Assembly (NCBI GenBank): GCA_001898995.1
Contig: MKVZ01000017.1
Span: 178,225 to 215,933 of the forward strand
From: Rhizobiales bacterium 63-22
GTDB lineage: Bacteria; Pseudomonadota; Alphaproteobacteria; Rhizobiales; Rhizobiaceae
Length of the DNA stretch: 37,709 bases
Direction: 5' to 3'
Shown one piece after another: positions 9,000 to 19,438 of this stretch; the first letter of the stretch is position 1, and every line of letters begins with the position of its first letter. The translations under genes were made by a program, and so were the position numbers. Under the pieces are notes generated by a model, which was not told the DNA's origin, did no database searches, and worked only from the letters and a program-made list of their open reading frames with translations.

Positions 9000-10253
9000 T
9001 CAGGCCGGGCGGATCAGCACGTGGCGCTTCTTGCCCAGCGAAAGCTTGATGACGCCTTGCTCGTTGAGAGCGGAGCCGTCCACCATCATGCGCGGATCGC
9101 TGACCGGCAGGTCGTTTACACGCACCGCGCCGCCTTCGACATGCCGGCGGGCTTCGCCATTGGTGGTGCAGAGTTCCGCAAGCACCATCAGCGCCAGAAG
9201 ACCGATGCCGCCATTCAGCGTCGCCCTGTGTACGCCGACGGTCGGCAGGTTTTCCGACAATTCGCCGTCCTCGAAGGTCTTGCGCGCGGTGTCGGCGGCT
9301 TCCTCTGCCGCGTCGCGCCCGTGCAGCATGGCCGTCACCTCGGTGGCGAGAATTTTCTTCGCCTCGTTGATCTCCGACCCTTCCAGCGCGGCAAGCCGGG
9401 CGATCTCGTCCAGCGGCATCGTCGTATAGAGCTTGAGGAAGCGTTCCACATCCGCATCCTCGGTATTGCGCCAGTATTGCCAGAAATCATAGGCGCTCAG
9501 CATTTCCGCGTTGAGCCAGATGGCGCCGCCGAGCGACTTGCCCATCTTCTGGCCCGAAGCGGTGGTGAGAAGCGGCGAGGTGAGGGCGTAAAGCTGTGGC
9601 GTGCCCATGCGGTGGCCGAGATCGATGCCGTTGACGATGTTGCCCCACTGGTCGGAGCCGCCCATTTGCAGGCGCAGACCGTGGCGCTTGTTCAGTTCCA
9701 CGAAGTCATAGGCTTGCAGGATCATGTAATTGAATTCGAGGAAGGACAGCGACTGCTCGCGGTCGAGGCGCATCTTCACCGAATCGAAGGAGAGCATGCG
9801 GTTGACCGAGAAATGCCGGCCCACGTCGCGCAGGAATTCCAGATAATTGATGCCGCGCAGCCAGTCGGCGTTGTTGAGCATCAGCGCGTCGGTCGGGCCA
9901 TCGCCGAAGGTCAGGTAATTGGCGAAGACCCGCTTGATGCTGGCGATGTTTCCGGCAATCGTCTCCTCGGTCATCAACTGGCGCGCTTCGTCCTTGAAGG
10001 AGGGATCGCCCACCATGCCGGTGCCGCCGCCCATCAGCGCCACGGGCCTGTGGCCGGTGTGCTGGAGCCAGTGCAGCATCATGATCTGGATCAGGCTGCC
10101 CACATGCAGGCTCGCCGCAGTCGGATCGAAGCCGATATAGGCGGTCACGGTTTCCTTGGCCAACAGGTCGTCGAGACCGCTTTCATCGGAAATCTGATGA
10201 ATGAAGCCGCGCTCGGACAGCGTGCGAAGAAAATCGGATTTGAAACCGGACAT
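9000..10253 (-). CDS. tyrS: Tyrosyl-tRNA synthetase
   Basis: A 417-residue class I synthetase that charges tRNA-Tyr. The HIGH-like signature is SLHVGS within [13 protein letters not shown], and the KMSKS loop reads KMGKS in [10 protein letters not shown]. The tyrosine-binding region is also recognisable ([23 protein letters not shown]). The C-terminal S4-like RNA-binding domain covers about the last 70 residues ([16 protein letters not shown]). I placed the start at 10253 ([12 protein letters not shown]), which matches the usual N-terminus; the frame stays open 28 codons further upstream without similarity. It is single and leftward, ending at the terminator near 8970. Confidence 0.96.
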   Translation of the reverse strand: MSGFKSDFLRTLSERGFIHQISDESGLDDLLAKETVTAYIGFDPTAASLHVGSLIQIMMLHWLQHTGHRPVALMGGGTGMVGDPSFKDEARQLMTEETIAGNIASIKRVFANYLTFGDGPTDALMLNNADWLRGINYLEFLRDVGRHFSVNRMLSFDSVKMRLDREQSLSFLEFNYMILQAYDFVELNKRHGLRLQMGGSDQWGNIVNGIDLGHRMGTPQLYALTSPLLTTASGQKMGKSLGGAIWLNAEMLSAYDFWQYWRNTEDADVERFLKLYTTMPLDEIARLAALEGSEINEAKKILATEVTAMLHGRDAAEEAADTARKTFEDGELSENLPTVGVHRATLNGGIGLLALMVLAELCTTNGEARRHVEGGAVRVNDLPVSDPRMMVDGSALNEQGVIKLSLGKKRHVLIRPA

Positions 10254-10455
10254 GCCCTTTTCCTGACTGACAAGGCTATGGAATCTGACCGTAAGGTAGT
10301 GCTTACTTCCTTTTGATATGTCGGCCTTTAGCATCAATCAACCGGCAATAACAAGGAAACTCCGGCAGATATGCGCCGGAGGCGCGTCAGACAAACAAAC
10401 GGCGGCCAAAGCCGCCGAATGAAGAAAAGACGATATTACGACTGGGCAGAGCAGA

Positions 10456-11130
10456 TCAGCGCAGCCGCTTCGGCCGCGCCTCAACCAGTTCGCCGGCCAT
10501 GCGGCGCTCCAGATATTCCGAGCATTCCTCGATCAACTCGTCGCCCGAACCGGAGAAGAAGTGGTTGGCCCCTTCAATGGTCTTCTGGGTGATGGTGATG
10601 CCCTTCTGGGTCTTGAGCTTGTCCACCAGCGACTGCACGTCCTTGGACGGGGCCACCTTGTCCTGATCGCCATGGATGATGAGGCCGGAGGACGGGCAGG
10701 GCGCGAGGAAGGAGAAGTCGTAGGTATTGGGCTGCGGCGCGACGGAAATAAAACCCTCGATCTCCGGCCGGCGCATCAGCAACTGCATGCCGATCCATGC
10801 GCCGAAGGAATAGCCGGCCACCCAGCAGGTCTTGGAATCAGGATGCAGCGCCTGCACCCAATCCAATGCGCTTGCCGCGTCCGACAATTCGCCCGCGCCG
10901 TGGTCGAACTCGCCCTGGCTGCGGCCGATGCCGCGGAAGTTGAAGCGCAGCGTGGTGAAGCCGCGCTGCTGGAACATGTAGAACAGATCGTAGACGATCT
11001 TGTTGTTCATCGTGCCGCCGAACTGCGGATGCGGATGCAGGATCAGCGCGATGGGCGCGTTCTTTTCCTTCGAGGGCTGATAGCGGCCTTCGAGACGTCC
11101 GGCAGGTCCGTTGAAAATGACTTCTGGCAT
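10456..11130 (-). CDS. Alpha/beta hydrolase of the COG2945 type
   Basis: A 224-residue soluble hydrolase. The early HPHPQFGGTMNN block and FNFRGIGRSQGEFDHG are hallmarks of the COG2945 group. The nucleophile elbow is GYSFG (serine), with the acid in HGDQDKV and the histidine in GANHFF, giving a complete Ser-Asp-His triad. The substrate cannot be told from sequence. It diverges from the cysteine desulfurase gene at 11353, with a 222-bp region between them that should hold both promoters. A short GGCGGC/GCCGCC hairpin lies just downstream around 10400-10420 and could end transcription, but its T-run is poor. Confidence 0.85.
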   Translation of the reverse strand: MPEVIFNGPAGRLEGRYQPSKEKNAPIALILHPHPQFGGTMNNKIVYDLFYMFQQRGFTTLRFNFRGIGRSQGEFDHGAGELSDAASALDWVQALHPDSKTCWVAGYSFGAWIGMQLLMRRPEIEGFISVAPQPNTYDFSFLAPCPSSGLIIHGDQDKVAPSKDVQSLVDKLKTQKGITITQKTIEGANHFFSGSGDELIEECSEYLERRMAGELVEARPKRLR

Positions 11131-11352
11131 GTGTACTCCGCTCGTAACCGGCAGGCCGGTTCATGGATCGGTTGGGGCGGCGGCGCGCTTGACGAAGGCC
11201 CGCGCCGCTTCTAGAACCGATTGAAAAGTTTTGAACGACTGAAAGCAGTATCAGTCCGCATAGCGGCTTAATAGGCTTTTCTCGATTGAAAATTCAAGAA
11301 AATTGCGCTTCCGGCCGTTCAAACGGGACCGGGACAGGAGATAGGATGCGGG

Positions 11353-12516
11353 ATGTCCGCCGGCAAGAGGCTTTATCTCGACTATAACGCCAGCGCGCCG
11401 TTGCTCGACGCCGCGCGCGAAGCGGTGATCGCGGCGCTGGACGTGACCGGCAATCCGTCCTCCGTCCACCGCGAGGGGCGGGCGGCGCGGGCGCTGGTCG
11501 AGGCGGCGCGGCGTTCTGTGGCCGCGCTCGTCAACGCCAGGCCGGAGCATGTCGTCTTCACCTCCGGCGCGACCGAGGCCGCCTCCACGCTGCTCACGCC
11601 GCATTATACCATGGGCCGCGCGCCGGTACGGCTGTCGCGTCTCTATGTCGGCGCGACGGAGCATCCCTGCGTGCTCTCCGGCGGCCAGTTCGCGCCCGAA
11701 GACGTCACCGTCCTGCCCGTCGACGGGAACGGACTGCTGCGCCTCGACGCTTTGCGGGCGGCGCTCGACGCCCACGACAAGGCGCCCGGCCTGCCGCTGG
11801 TGGCCGTGCAGGCCGCCAACAACGAGACGGGCGTGATCCAGCCCGTGGCCGAGATCGCCGCCATCGTGAAGGCGGCGGGCGGCGTATATGTGGCCGACGC
11901 CGTGCAGGCGGCGGGACGTATTCCATTAGACATTACAAATAATTGCGGCGATTACCTCATAATCTCTTCGCACAAGATCGGCGGGCCGAAGGGCGTCGGC
12001 GCGATCGTCGCCGTCTCCGACCTGATGATGCCACGCGCCCTTGTGCGCGGCGGCGGGCAGGAAAAGGGCCACCGCGCCGGCACCGAGGCGCTGCCGCTCA
12101 TCGCCGGCTTCGGCGCGGCGGCCGACGCGGCCCGTGCTCGCATGGAGGCGGGCGGCTGGCCTTCCGCTTTGCGCGACCGGCTGGAGGCGGGCATCGCGCA
12201 GATTACCAACAGCGCAATCGTCCATGGCCGGTCCGCGCCGCGCCTGCCCAACACGACCTTCTTCTCGCTCGACGGCCAGAAGGCGGAGACGGTGCAGATC
12301 GCCTTCGATCTCGCCGGCGTGGCGCTGTCGGCGGGCTCGGCCTGCTCGTCGGGCAAGGTCGGCCCCAGCCATGTGCTGGCGGCGATGGGTTGGGCCGATG
12401 GGCCGGGCGCGATACGCGTCTCGCTCGGCCCCGATCAGGACGAGGACGACGTGGCGCGGTTTCTCGAAACGCTTGCCGCTATCACCGCGCGCGCGGCGCG
12501 GAACAATAATTCTTGA
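11353..12516 (+). CDS. Cysteine desulfurase, IscS/NifS-like, first gene of the SUF cluster
   Basis: A 387-residue PLP enzyme that removes sulfur from cysteine and passes it as persulfide to Fe-S scaffolds. The N-terminal YLDYNASAPL, the PLP lysine in SSHKIGGPKG and the mobile catalytic cysteine loop SAGSACSSGKVGPSH identify the group I (IscS/NifS) type. This differs from SufS further down the operon. Group I enzymes usually work without SufE, consistent with no sufE in this window. The start at 11353 is preceded by a GGAG-containing leader. It is separated by 146 bp from sufB and is probably part of the same operon. The HKIGG lysine and both substrate-loop motifs are intact. Confidence 0.92.
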   Translation: MSAGKRLYLDYNASAPLLDAAREAVIAALDVTGNPSSVHREGRAARALVEAARRSVAALVNARPEHVVFTSGATEAASTLLTPHYTMGRAPVRLSRLYVGATEHPCVLSGGQFAPEDVTVLPVDGNGLLRLDALRAALDAHDKAPGLPLVAVQAANNETGVIQPVAEIAAIVKAAGGVYVADAVQAAGRIPLDITNNCGDYLIISSHKIGGPKGVGAIVAVSDLMMPRALVRGGGQEKGHRAGTEALPLIAGFGAAADAARARMEAGGWPSALRDRLEAGIAQITNSAIVHGRSAPRLPNTTFFSLDGQKAETVQIAFDLAGVALSAGSACSSGKVGPSHVLAAMGWADGPGAIRVSLGPDQDEDDVARFLETLAAITARAARNNNS

Positions 12517-12662
12517 ATTGAAGGGGCAATTTTCGCTCCCCGGCTTGAATTTCACTTTAGAGAGGTTTTAAAGAGAAGCCACGCACACTATATTGAGGCG
12601 GTCATAACGCCTTGACGTTTGCAACTGTCGGACCTTGACTCCGACGTGGATGGAGAACGCCA

Positions 12663-14186
<1,524 letters not shown>

Positions 14187-14204
14187 CCTGTAAGGGATTT
14201 TTCA

Positions 14205-15377
14205 ATGATTATTACCAAGGTGCAACTGACCAATTGGCGCAACTTCAAACGTGCCGAGGCTTATTTGAGGGAAGTTAGCTATATCCTTGGCATTAATGCA
14301 TCGGGGAAATCGAATTTCTTGGATGTTTTCAGGTTTCTTCGAGATATCGCGAAGCCAACCGGAGGCGGTCTTCAAAAAGCGGTTGCAGATCGGGGCGGTC
14401 TGAAAAAGCTTAGATGTCTCCATGCTCGCTCTCATCCTGAAATCGCCTTACAAATTGACGTGTCCAGTTCATCTGACGCTGAGAGGCCTACTTGGCGTTA
14501 TGAGCTTTCGGTAATTTCAGAAGGTAAAGGTGCTCAACGGCCCGTTATTAAATCCGAACGAGTCATTCATTTTGATGATAACGGGTTAGAGGTTGAGTTA
14601 ATAAACCGACCGGACAAGGATGACCGCGACGATCCTGCTCGTCTTACCCAGACTGCCATGGAGCAAATTCAGGCCAATCGCGAGTTTCGGGAACTAGCAG
14701 ACTTCTTCTCGAACATCAGTTATCTTCATGTTGTGCCACAACTTCTTAAGTTTGGCGATTTGATTGGCGGCCGTACTCTGGAAAATGATCCTTTTGGCCA
14801 GGCATTTATGGATCGCTTGGCAAAAACACCGGAAAAGACTCGAAATTCAAGGCTTAGGAGAATTGAGACGGCATTGAAGCGAGTAGTGCCGCATTTGAAT
14901 GATCTTAGTTTTTCTCCTGATGAAACGGGAAGGCCGCACCTTGAAATTCGATATGAACATTACCGCCCAAAGGGGGCTCGGCAACTTGAGGATCAGTTTT
15001 CAGATGGTACCTTGAGGCTCATCGCTCTATTCTGGCTTCTTCTTGATGGAGATTCGTTATTATTATTAGAAGAACCGGAACTATCCCTAAATGAAGAGAT
15101 CGTTGGGAAGATTCCGGAGCTTATTACATCTGTACAGAGAACGCAGAAACGCAAGCGTCAGGTGTTGGTGACAACTCATAGTAAGTCTATGCTAGATAAC
15201 GCTGGTATTGATGGGCGTAACCTGGTTTTATTGGAGCCATCTACCGAAGGTACTAGTATTCGGGGCCCAAACGAGGAAGAAGAAATTGCACTTCGAGCCG
15301 GGTTAACGGCCGCTGATGTCGTCCTGCCGGCTGCTCAGCGAAATCGTGGCGAAAAGTTGCAGCTGGAGCTTCTTTGA
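14205..15377 (+). CDS. AAA/ABC-type ATPase, first gene of a cassette inserted between sufB and sufC
   Basis: A 390-residue SMC/RecF-like ATPase of the AAA_15/AAA_21 type found in OLD, PARIS and AbiL-like defence systems. The N-terminal LTNWRNFKRAEAYL leads to Walker A GINASGKS (residues 29-36). The C-terminal half has a signature-like QFSDGTLRLIAL, Walker B LLLLEEPELSL and a switch histidine in VTTHSKSML. There is no TOPRIM domain in this protein; that is supplied by the next gene, which overlaps by one base (TGATG). Codon use and GC are clearly lower than in sufB and sufC, which points to horizontal transfer. The start is only 18 bp after the sufB stop, with GTAAGGGA as ribosome site, so it should be translated from the suf mRNA. 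The exact defence type is uncertain. Confidence 0.85.
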   Translation: MIITKVQLTNWRNFKRAEAYLREVSYILGINASGKSNFLDVFRFLRDIAKPTGGGLQKAVADRGGLKKLRCLHARSHPEIALQIDVSSSSDAERPTWRYELSVISEGKGAQRPVIKSERVIHFDDNGLEVELINRPDKDDRDDPARLTQTAMEQIQANREFRELADFFSNISYLHVVPQLLKFGDLIGGRTLENDPFGQAFMDRLAKTPEKTRNSRLRRIETALKRVVPHLNDLSFSPDETGRPHLEIRYEHYRPKGARQLEDQFSDGTLRLIALFWLLLDGDSLLLLEEPELSLNEEIVGKIPELITSVQRTQKRKRQVLVTTHSKSMLDNAGIDGRNLVLLEPSTEGTSIRGPNEEEEIALRAGLTAADVVLPAAQRNRGEKLQLELL

Positions 15378-15967
15378 TGAGTTTCATCTATCTCGCTGTC
15401 GAGGATGAGCTTAGCGAAGAGGTGGGTCTTAAGCTTATAAGAGACATCCTCGGAACGAACTGGTCTTTTAGAGTATTACGAAATGGCGGATTCGGATATT
15501 TGAAATCGAAACTCGAAAGTTTTGTTGAAATGTCTCGGCATTATCCCGTTTTAATGATCACAGATTTGGATGCCGAAGTGTGTGCGCCGAGATTGTTGGA
15601 AAAGTGGTTTAACCGATTGGAGAAGCCGGATAATTTTGTTTTTAGAGTAGCGGTGAGAGAGGTTGAATCGTGGGTGCTTGCCGATGCCATTGATTTTGCT
15701 GGTTATCTTGGGATCAAACAGTCGATGATTCCACCAAACCCCGATGAACTGCATGATCCAAAGGCGACATTGATCAATATTGCAAGAAAAGCAAAGAAAT
15801 CACTTCGATTGGACATTGTGCCTGAGCGAGGAGCTTTGGCCAAGCAAGGCTTGGGATACAATCGGGCGCTTTGTCAATTTGTTCGCGAACAATGGGATTG
15901 TCGACGGGCGGCGAGCAATAGTGAGAGTTTAAGTAGAGCTTGTACGAAAGTAGCGGAGCTCCGATAA
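15377..15967 (+). CDS. Small TOPRIM-like protein (DUF4276 type), partner of the ATPase
   Basis: A 196-residue protein with the pattern of DUF4276/RloB-like TOPRIM proteins: AVEDELSEEVGLKLI (candidate metal-binding Glu), MITDLDAEVC (the DxD pair) and AVREVESWVLAD, followed by a conserved tail (DPKATL, GLGYNRALCQFV, SESLSRAC). TOPRIM domains of this kind act as metal-dependent nucleases in OLD-family systems, and as toxins released by an ATPase sensor in PARIS. I chose ATG 15377, overlapping the ATPase stop by one base, over an in-frame TTG three bases earlier. The stop is followed 20 bp later by sufC, whose own ribosome site (AAGGAACGGA) is intact. Confidence 0.8.
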   Translation: MSFIYLAVEDELSEEVGLKLIRDILGTNWSFRVLRNGGFGYLKSKLESFVEMSRHYPVLMITDLDAEVCAPRLLEKWFNRLEKPDNFVFRVAVREVESWVLADAIDFAGYLGIKQSMIPPNPDELHDPKATLINIARKAKKSLRLDIVPERGALAKQGLGYNRALCQFVREQWDCRRAASNSESLSRACTKVAELR

Positions 15968-15987
15968 TTTAAGGAACGGAATGAACC

Positions 15988-16743
15988 ATGCTTGAGATCA
16001 AGAACCTCCACGCGAAGATCGCCGACACCGACACCGAGATCATCCGCGGTCTGGACCTGACCATCGCCAAGGGCGAGGTCGCCGCCATCATGGGCCCGAA
16101 CGGCTCGGGCAAGTCGACGCTGTCCTATATCCTCGCCGGCCGCGAGGATTACGAGGTGACCGAGGGCGACATCCTCTACGAGGGCGAGTCGATCCTCGAG
16201 CTCGACCCGGCCGAGCGCGCCGCCAAGGGCATCTTCCTCGCCTTCCAATATCCGATGGAGATACCGGGCGTCGCCACGATGGAGTTCCTGAAGGTGGCCA
16301 TGAACAGCCAGCGCAAGGCGCGCGGCGAGCCGGAGTTGAAGATTCCGGAATTCATCAAGCGCGTGAAGGAGGCCGCGGGCCATCTCCATATCGACATGGA
16401 CATGCTGAAGCGCCCGCTCAATGTCGGCTTTTCCGGCGGCGAGAAGAAGCGCGCCGAAATCCTCCAGATGCAGCTTCTGGAGCCGAAGCTCTGCGTGCTG
16501 GACGAGACCGATTCCGGCCTCGACATCGACGCGATGAAGATCGTCTCGGAAGGCGTCAACGCGCTGCGTTCGCCGGAGCGCGCCCAGATCGTCATCACCC
16601 ACTATCAGCGCCTGCTCGAATATATCGTGCCGGACACGGTGCATGTGCTCTACAAGGGCCGCATCATCAAGTCGGGCGACAAGAGCCTCGCGCTGCATCT
16701 GGAAGAGCACGGCTACGCCGACGTGATCGGCGAGGCGGCTTAG
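15988..16743 (+). CDS. sufC: Fe-S assembly ATPase SufC
   Basis: A 251-residue ABC-type ATPase that powers the SufBCD scaffold. Walker A is GPNGSGKSTL, the signature is FSGGEKKRAEI and Walker B is LCVLDETDSGLD. The length is normal. The ribosome site AAGGAACGGA lies ahead of ATG 15988. GC content returns here to the backbone level after the ATPase/TOPRIM cassette. Its expression may now depend on transcription through 1.8 kb of foreign DNA from the promoter ahead of sufB or the desulfurase gene, unless the cassette supplies a promoter. Confidence 0.97.
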   Translation: MLEIKNLHAKIADTDTEIIRGLDLTIAKGEVAAIMGPNGSGKSTLSYILAGREDYEVTEGDILYEGESILELDPAERAAKGIFLAFQYPMEIPGVATMEFLKVAMNSQRKARGEPELKIPEFIKRVKEAAGHLHIDMDMLKRPLNVGFSGGEKKRAEILQMQLLEPKLCVLDETDSGLDIDAMKIVSEGVNALRSPERAQIVITHYQRLLEYIVPDTVHVLYKGRIIKSGDKSLALHLEEHGYADVIGEAA

Positions 16744-16841
16744 AGCGGTTCCGTTGTCACGGAAATCTTGAAATCGCTCTAAGTTTTTGTTTTTACGCAT
16801 TATCCGATGCAAAACCGCTTCGCACTTTTGCTGGAAATGCT
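16742..16841. repeat. Palindromic intergenic repeat of Rhizobiales type between sufC and sufD
   Basis: AGAGCG (16742-16747) pairs with CGCTCT (16775-16780), enclosing a second hairpin TTCCGT/ACGGAA. The following part has the GCAAAACCGCTTCGCACTTTTGC pattern, which I recognise from short repeats scattered between genes in Rhizobiales. It begins in the sufC stop codon and ends just before the sufD ribosome site. It could fold in the suf mRNA and affect stability or the sufC/sufD ratio; that is inference. Confidence 0.7.
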
Positions 16842-16857
16842 TTAAGGAGGATGCTCC

Positions 16858-18129
16858 ATGAACATCCAGACGACAAGGCCGCGAACGCCGGCTGAAAGCC
16901 TGCTGATCGACAGCTTCGCCGACCGCATGGGCGACCTGCCCGGCGACGGCGAGGTCGTGATCGCGCGCGACGCGGCGCTCGAAGCGCTCAAGGCGCACGG
17001 GCTGCCCTCGCGCCGCATCGAAAGCTGGCACTACACCGATTTCCGCACGCTGCTCAAAGGCGTGGCCGCCTTCGACCCGGCCGCCGGTACGCAGGCTTTG
17101 CCGGCGCTGATCGCCGGCTCGGCGGTCGTCGCCGTCTCGAACGGCGCGGCTCTGGCCGCCCGCGCGCCCGAGGGCGTGACGCTGACGCCGGTGCGCGAGG
17201 CGCTGGCCGACGGCTCGCTCGCGTCGCAACTGATCGCGCGCGGCTTCGACGACACGATCGGCCAGATCAACGCCGCCTACGCCAGCGACGGCTGGATGGT
17301 GTCGATCGAGGACGACACGGAGCTTGAAGCGCCGCTGGAGATCCAGAACATCCAGAAGAGCGGGCAGGGCCATACACGCTTTCCCGTCCGCATCGGTTCG
17401 GGCGTCAAGGGTACGATCATCGAGCGCCAGAGCGGCGGCGAGGGCGCGGACGCCTTCTCCACCTGCGTGAGCCATGTGAGCGTGGGCGACAACGCCGAGA
17501 TTATCTGGATCATCCTGCGCGATTTCGGCGACGCCACCCAGCTTGCCCAGTTCAACGCCACCATCGGCAAGGGCACGAAGCTGACGCTCTATATCGTCAA
17601 CGCCGGCGGCAAGCTGGTGCGGCAGGAAATCCATGTCAACGTCAATGGCGAGGATTCGGATTTCGAGCTGCGCGGCCTCAACCTTCTCGCCGACGACAGC
17701 CACACCGACATCACCATGACGGTGGGCCATGTGGTCGAGAACACGCGCTCCATCGAGATCGTGCGCAACGTGGTCAAGGACCGCGCGCGCGGCGTGTTCC
17801 AGGGCATGATCCGCGTGGCGCAGATCGCCCAGAAGACCGACGCCCGCATGGCCTGCAACACGCTGCTTCTCTCGGACGAGGGCGAGTTCGACGCCAAGCC
17901 GGAACTCGAAATCTTCGCCGACGACGTGGCCTGCGGCCATGGCGCGACGGTGGCGGAGCTTTCGCGCGACTATCTGTTCTACCTGATGGCGCGCGGCATC
18001 CCCGAAAACGAGGCGCGGGGCCTGCTGATCAAGGCCTTCATCGCCGAGATCATCGAGGAACTGGAAGACGAAAATCTGGTCGAGGCGCTGGAGAAGGTGC
18101 TGTCCGACTGGCTCGCCGTCCATGCTTGA
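16858..18129 (+). CDS. sufD: Fe-S cluster scaffold subunit SufD
   Basis: A 423-residue partner of SufB in the SufBC2D complex, needed for iron entry. The typical SufD features are SRRIESWHYTDFR near the N-terminus, the long right-handed beta-helix core (NVVKDRARGVFQGMIRV) and the C-terminal CGHGATVAELSRDYLFYLMARG block. A strong ribosome site (AAGGAGG) precedes ATG 16858. It sits third among the suf genes and is separated from sufS by a short hairpin. Confidence 0.95.
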   Translation: MNIQTTRPRTPAESLLIDSFADRMGDLPGDGEVVIARDAALEALKAHGLPSRRIESWHYTDFRTLLKGVAAFDPAAGTQALPALIAGSAVVAVSNGAALAARAPEGVTLTPVREALADGSLASQLIARGFDDTIGQINAAYASDGWMVSIEDDTELEAPLEIQNIQKSGQGHTRFPVRIGSGVKGTIIERQSGGEGADAFSTCVSHVSVGDNAEIIWIILRDFGDATQLAQFNATIGKGTKLTLYIVNAGGKLVRQEIHVNVNGEDSDFELRGLNLLADDSHTDITMTVGHVVENTRSIEIVRNVVKDRARGVFQGMIRVAQIAQKTDARMACNTLLLSDEGEFDAKPELEIFADDVACGHGATVAELSRDYLFYLMARGIPENEARGLLIKAFIAEIIEELEDENLVEALEKVLSDWLAVHA

Positions 18130-18138
18130 ATAAAGTTG

Positions 18139-18162
18139 GGCGGAGCGTCCATGCGCTCCGCC
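18139..18162 (+). terminator. Perfect hairpin between sufD and sufS (possible attenuator or processing site)
   Basis: GGCGGAGCG, a 6-nt loop TCCATG and CGCTCCGCC make a 9-bp perfect stem, followed by GTTTCC rather than a real T-run. It could attenuate transcription or protect the upstream mRNA 3' end, giving less sufS than sufBCD. It is not a convincing full terminator. Confidence 0.45.
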
Positions 18163-18193
18163 GTTTCCTGCCGCAATGGCGAAAGGAACGATC

Positions 18194-19438
18194 ATGGACC
18201 AGATAAATCCGGCCGTCGCGCCTTACGACGTCGAGGCGATCCGCCGCGACTTCCCGATCCTGTCGCGGCAGGTCCACGGCAAGCCGCTCGTCTATCTCGA
18301 TAACGGCGCTTCGGCGCAGAAGCCGCAAAGCGTCATCGACGCCGTCAGCCACGCCTATTCGAACGAATACGCCAATGTGCATCGCGGCTTGCATTTCCTC
18401 TCCAACGCCGCCACCGACGCCTATGAGAAATCGCGCGAGACAGTGCGCCGCTTCCTCAACGCCGGCTCGGTGGACGAGATCGTCTTCACCAAGAACGCCA
18501 CCGAGGCGATCAACACGGTCGCTTATGGCTACGGCATGCCGAATCTCGGCGAGGGCGACGAAATCCTGCTCACGATCATGGAGCATCACTCCAACATCGT
18601 GCCGTGGCATTTCATCCGCGAGCGGCAGGGCGCGAAGCTGGTCTTCACGCCGGTGGACGACGACGGCGCGTTCCATATCGAGGAATTCGAGAAACGCCTG
18701 ACCGACCACACGAAGCTCGTCGCCGTCACCCATATGTCGAATGCGCTCGGCACCGTCACGCCGATCAAGCAGATCGTGGAACTGGCGCATGCGCGCGGCA
18801 TCCCCGTGCTGGTCGACGGTTCGCAGGGCGCGGTTCATCTGCCGGTCGACGTGCAGGATCTCGGCTGCGACTGGTACGCCTTCACCGGCCACAAGGTCTA
18901 TGGCCCGTCCGGCATCGGCGTGCTCTACGGCCGCGCGGAAATGCTGGAAAAGATGCGGCCTTTCCAGGGCGGCGGCGAGATGATCGAGGAAGTGACGGAG
19001 GAAAACGTCACCTACAACCATCCGCCGCACCGCTTCGAGGCCGGCACGCCGCCCATCGTGCAGGCCATCGGGCTGGGAGCCGCGCTCGAATATATGGAGA
19101 AGGTCGGCCGCCACGCCATCCTCGCCCATGAGGAGGAATTGCGCGACTACGCCCACGAACGCCTGCGGGAAATCAATTCGCTGCGCATCTTCGGCAACGC
19201 GCCGGGCAAGGGCGCGATCGTGTCCTTCGCGCTGGAGGGCATCCACGCCCATGACGTGTCGATGGTGATCGACCGGGCAGGGGTGGCGGTGCGCGCCGGC
19301 ACTCATTGCGCGCAGCCGCTCTTGAAACGCTTCGGCGTCACCTCTACATGCCGGGCGTCCTTCGCCATGTACAATACGCGCGCCGAAGTGGACGCGCTCG
19401 CGGAAGCGCTGGAAAAGGCGAGGAAGTTTTTCGGATGA
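18194..19438 (+). CDS. sufS: Cysteine desulfurase SufS
   Basis: A group II (SufS/CsdA) PLP-dependent cysteine desulfurase of 414 residues. It shows VYLDNGASAQKPQSVIDA near the N-terminus, the PLP lysine in FTGHKVYGPSG and the catalytic cysteine in RAGTHCAQPLL. I chose ATG 18194, preceded by AAAGGAA at good spacing, over an in-frame ATG at 18176. The stop overlaps the start of sufT (ATGA). With the IscS-like enzyme at 11353 the operon contains two desulfurases of different groups. SufS normally needs a sulfur acceptor (SufE or SufU), not found in this window. Confidence 0.95.
   Translation: MDQINPAVAPYDVEAIRRDFPILSRQVHGKPLVYLDNGASAQKPQSVIDAVSHAYSNEYANVHRGLHFLSNAATDAYEKSRETVRRFLNAGSVDEIVFTKNATEAINTVAYGYGMPNLGEGDEILLTIMEHHSNIVPWHFIRERQGAKLVFTPVDDDGAFHIEEFEKRLTDHTKLVAVTHMSNALGTVTPIKQIVELAHARGIPVLVDGSQGAVHLPVDVQDLGCDWYAFTGHKVYGPSGIGVLYGRAEMLEKMRPFQGGGEMIEEVTEENVTYNHPPHRFEAGTPPIVQAIGLGAALEYMEKVGRHAILAHEEELRDYAHERLREINSLRIFGNAPGKGAIVSFALEGIHAHDVSMVIDRAGVAVRAGTHCAQPLLKRFGVTSTCRASFAMYNTRAEVDALAEALEKARKFFG

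Noticed and set aside
8985..10316. 443-codon plus-strand frame over tyrS
   Set aside because: Complementary shadow of tyrS in GC-rich DNA; low-complexity His/Arg/Ala composition and no domain.
11209..11216. TTCTAGAA palindrome upstream of the cysteine desulfurase as an Irr or other iron-responsive box
   Set aside because: Only 8 bp match, without the flanking consensus; too short to support.
15874..18195. 773-codon minus-strand frame over sufC and sufD
   Set aside because: Shadow of two certain genes; composition of Arg/His/Val runs typical of antisense frames in high-GC DNA.
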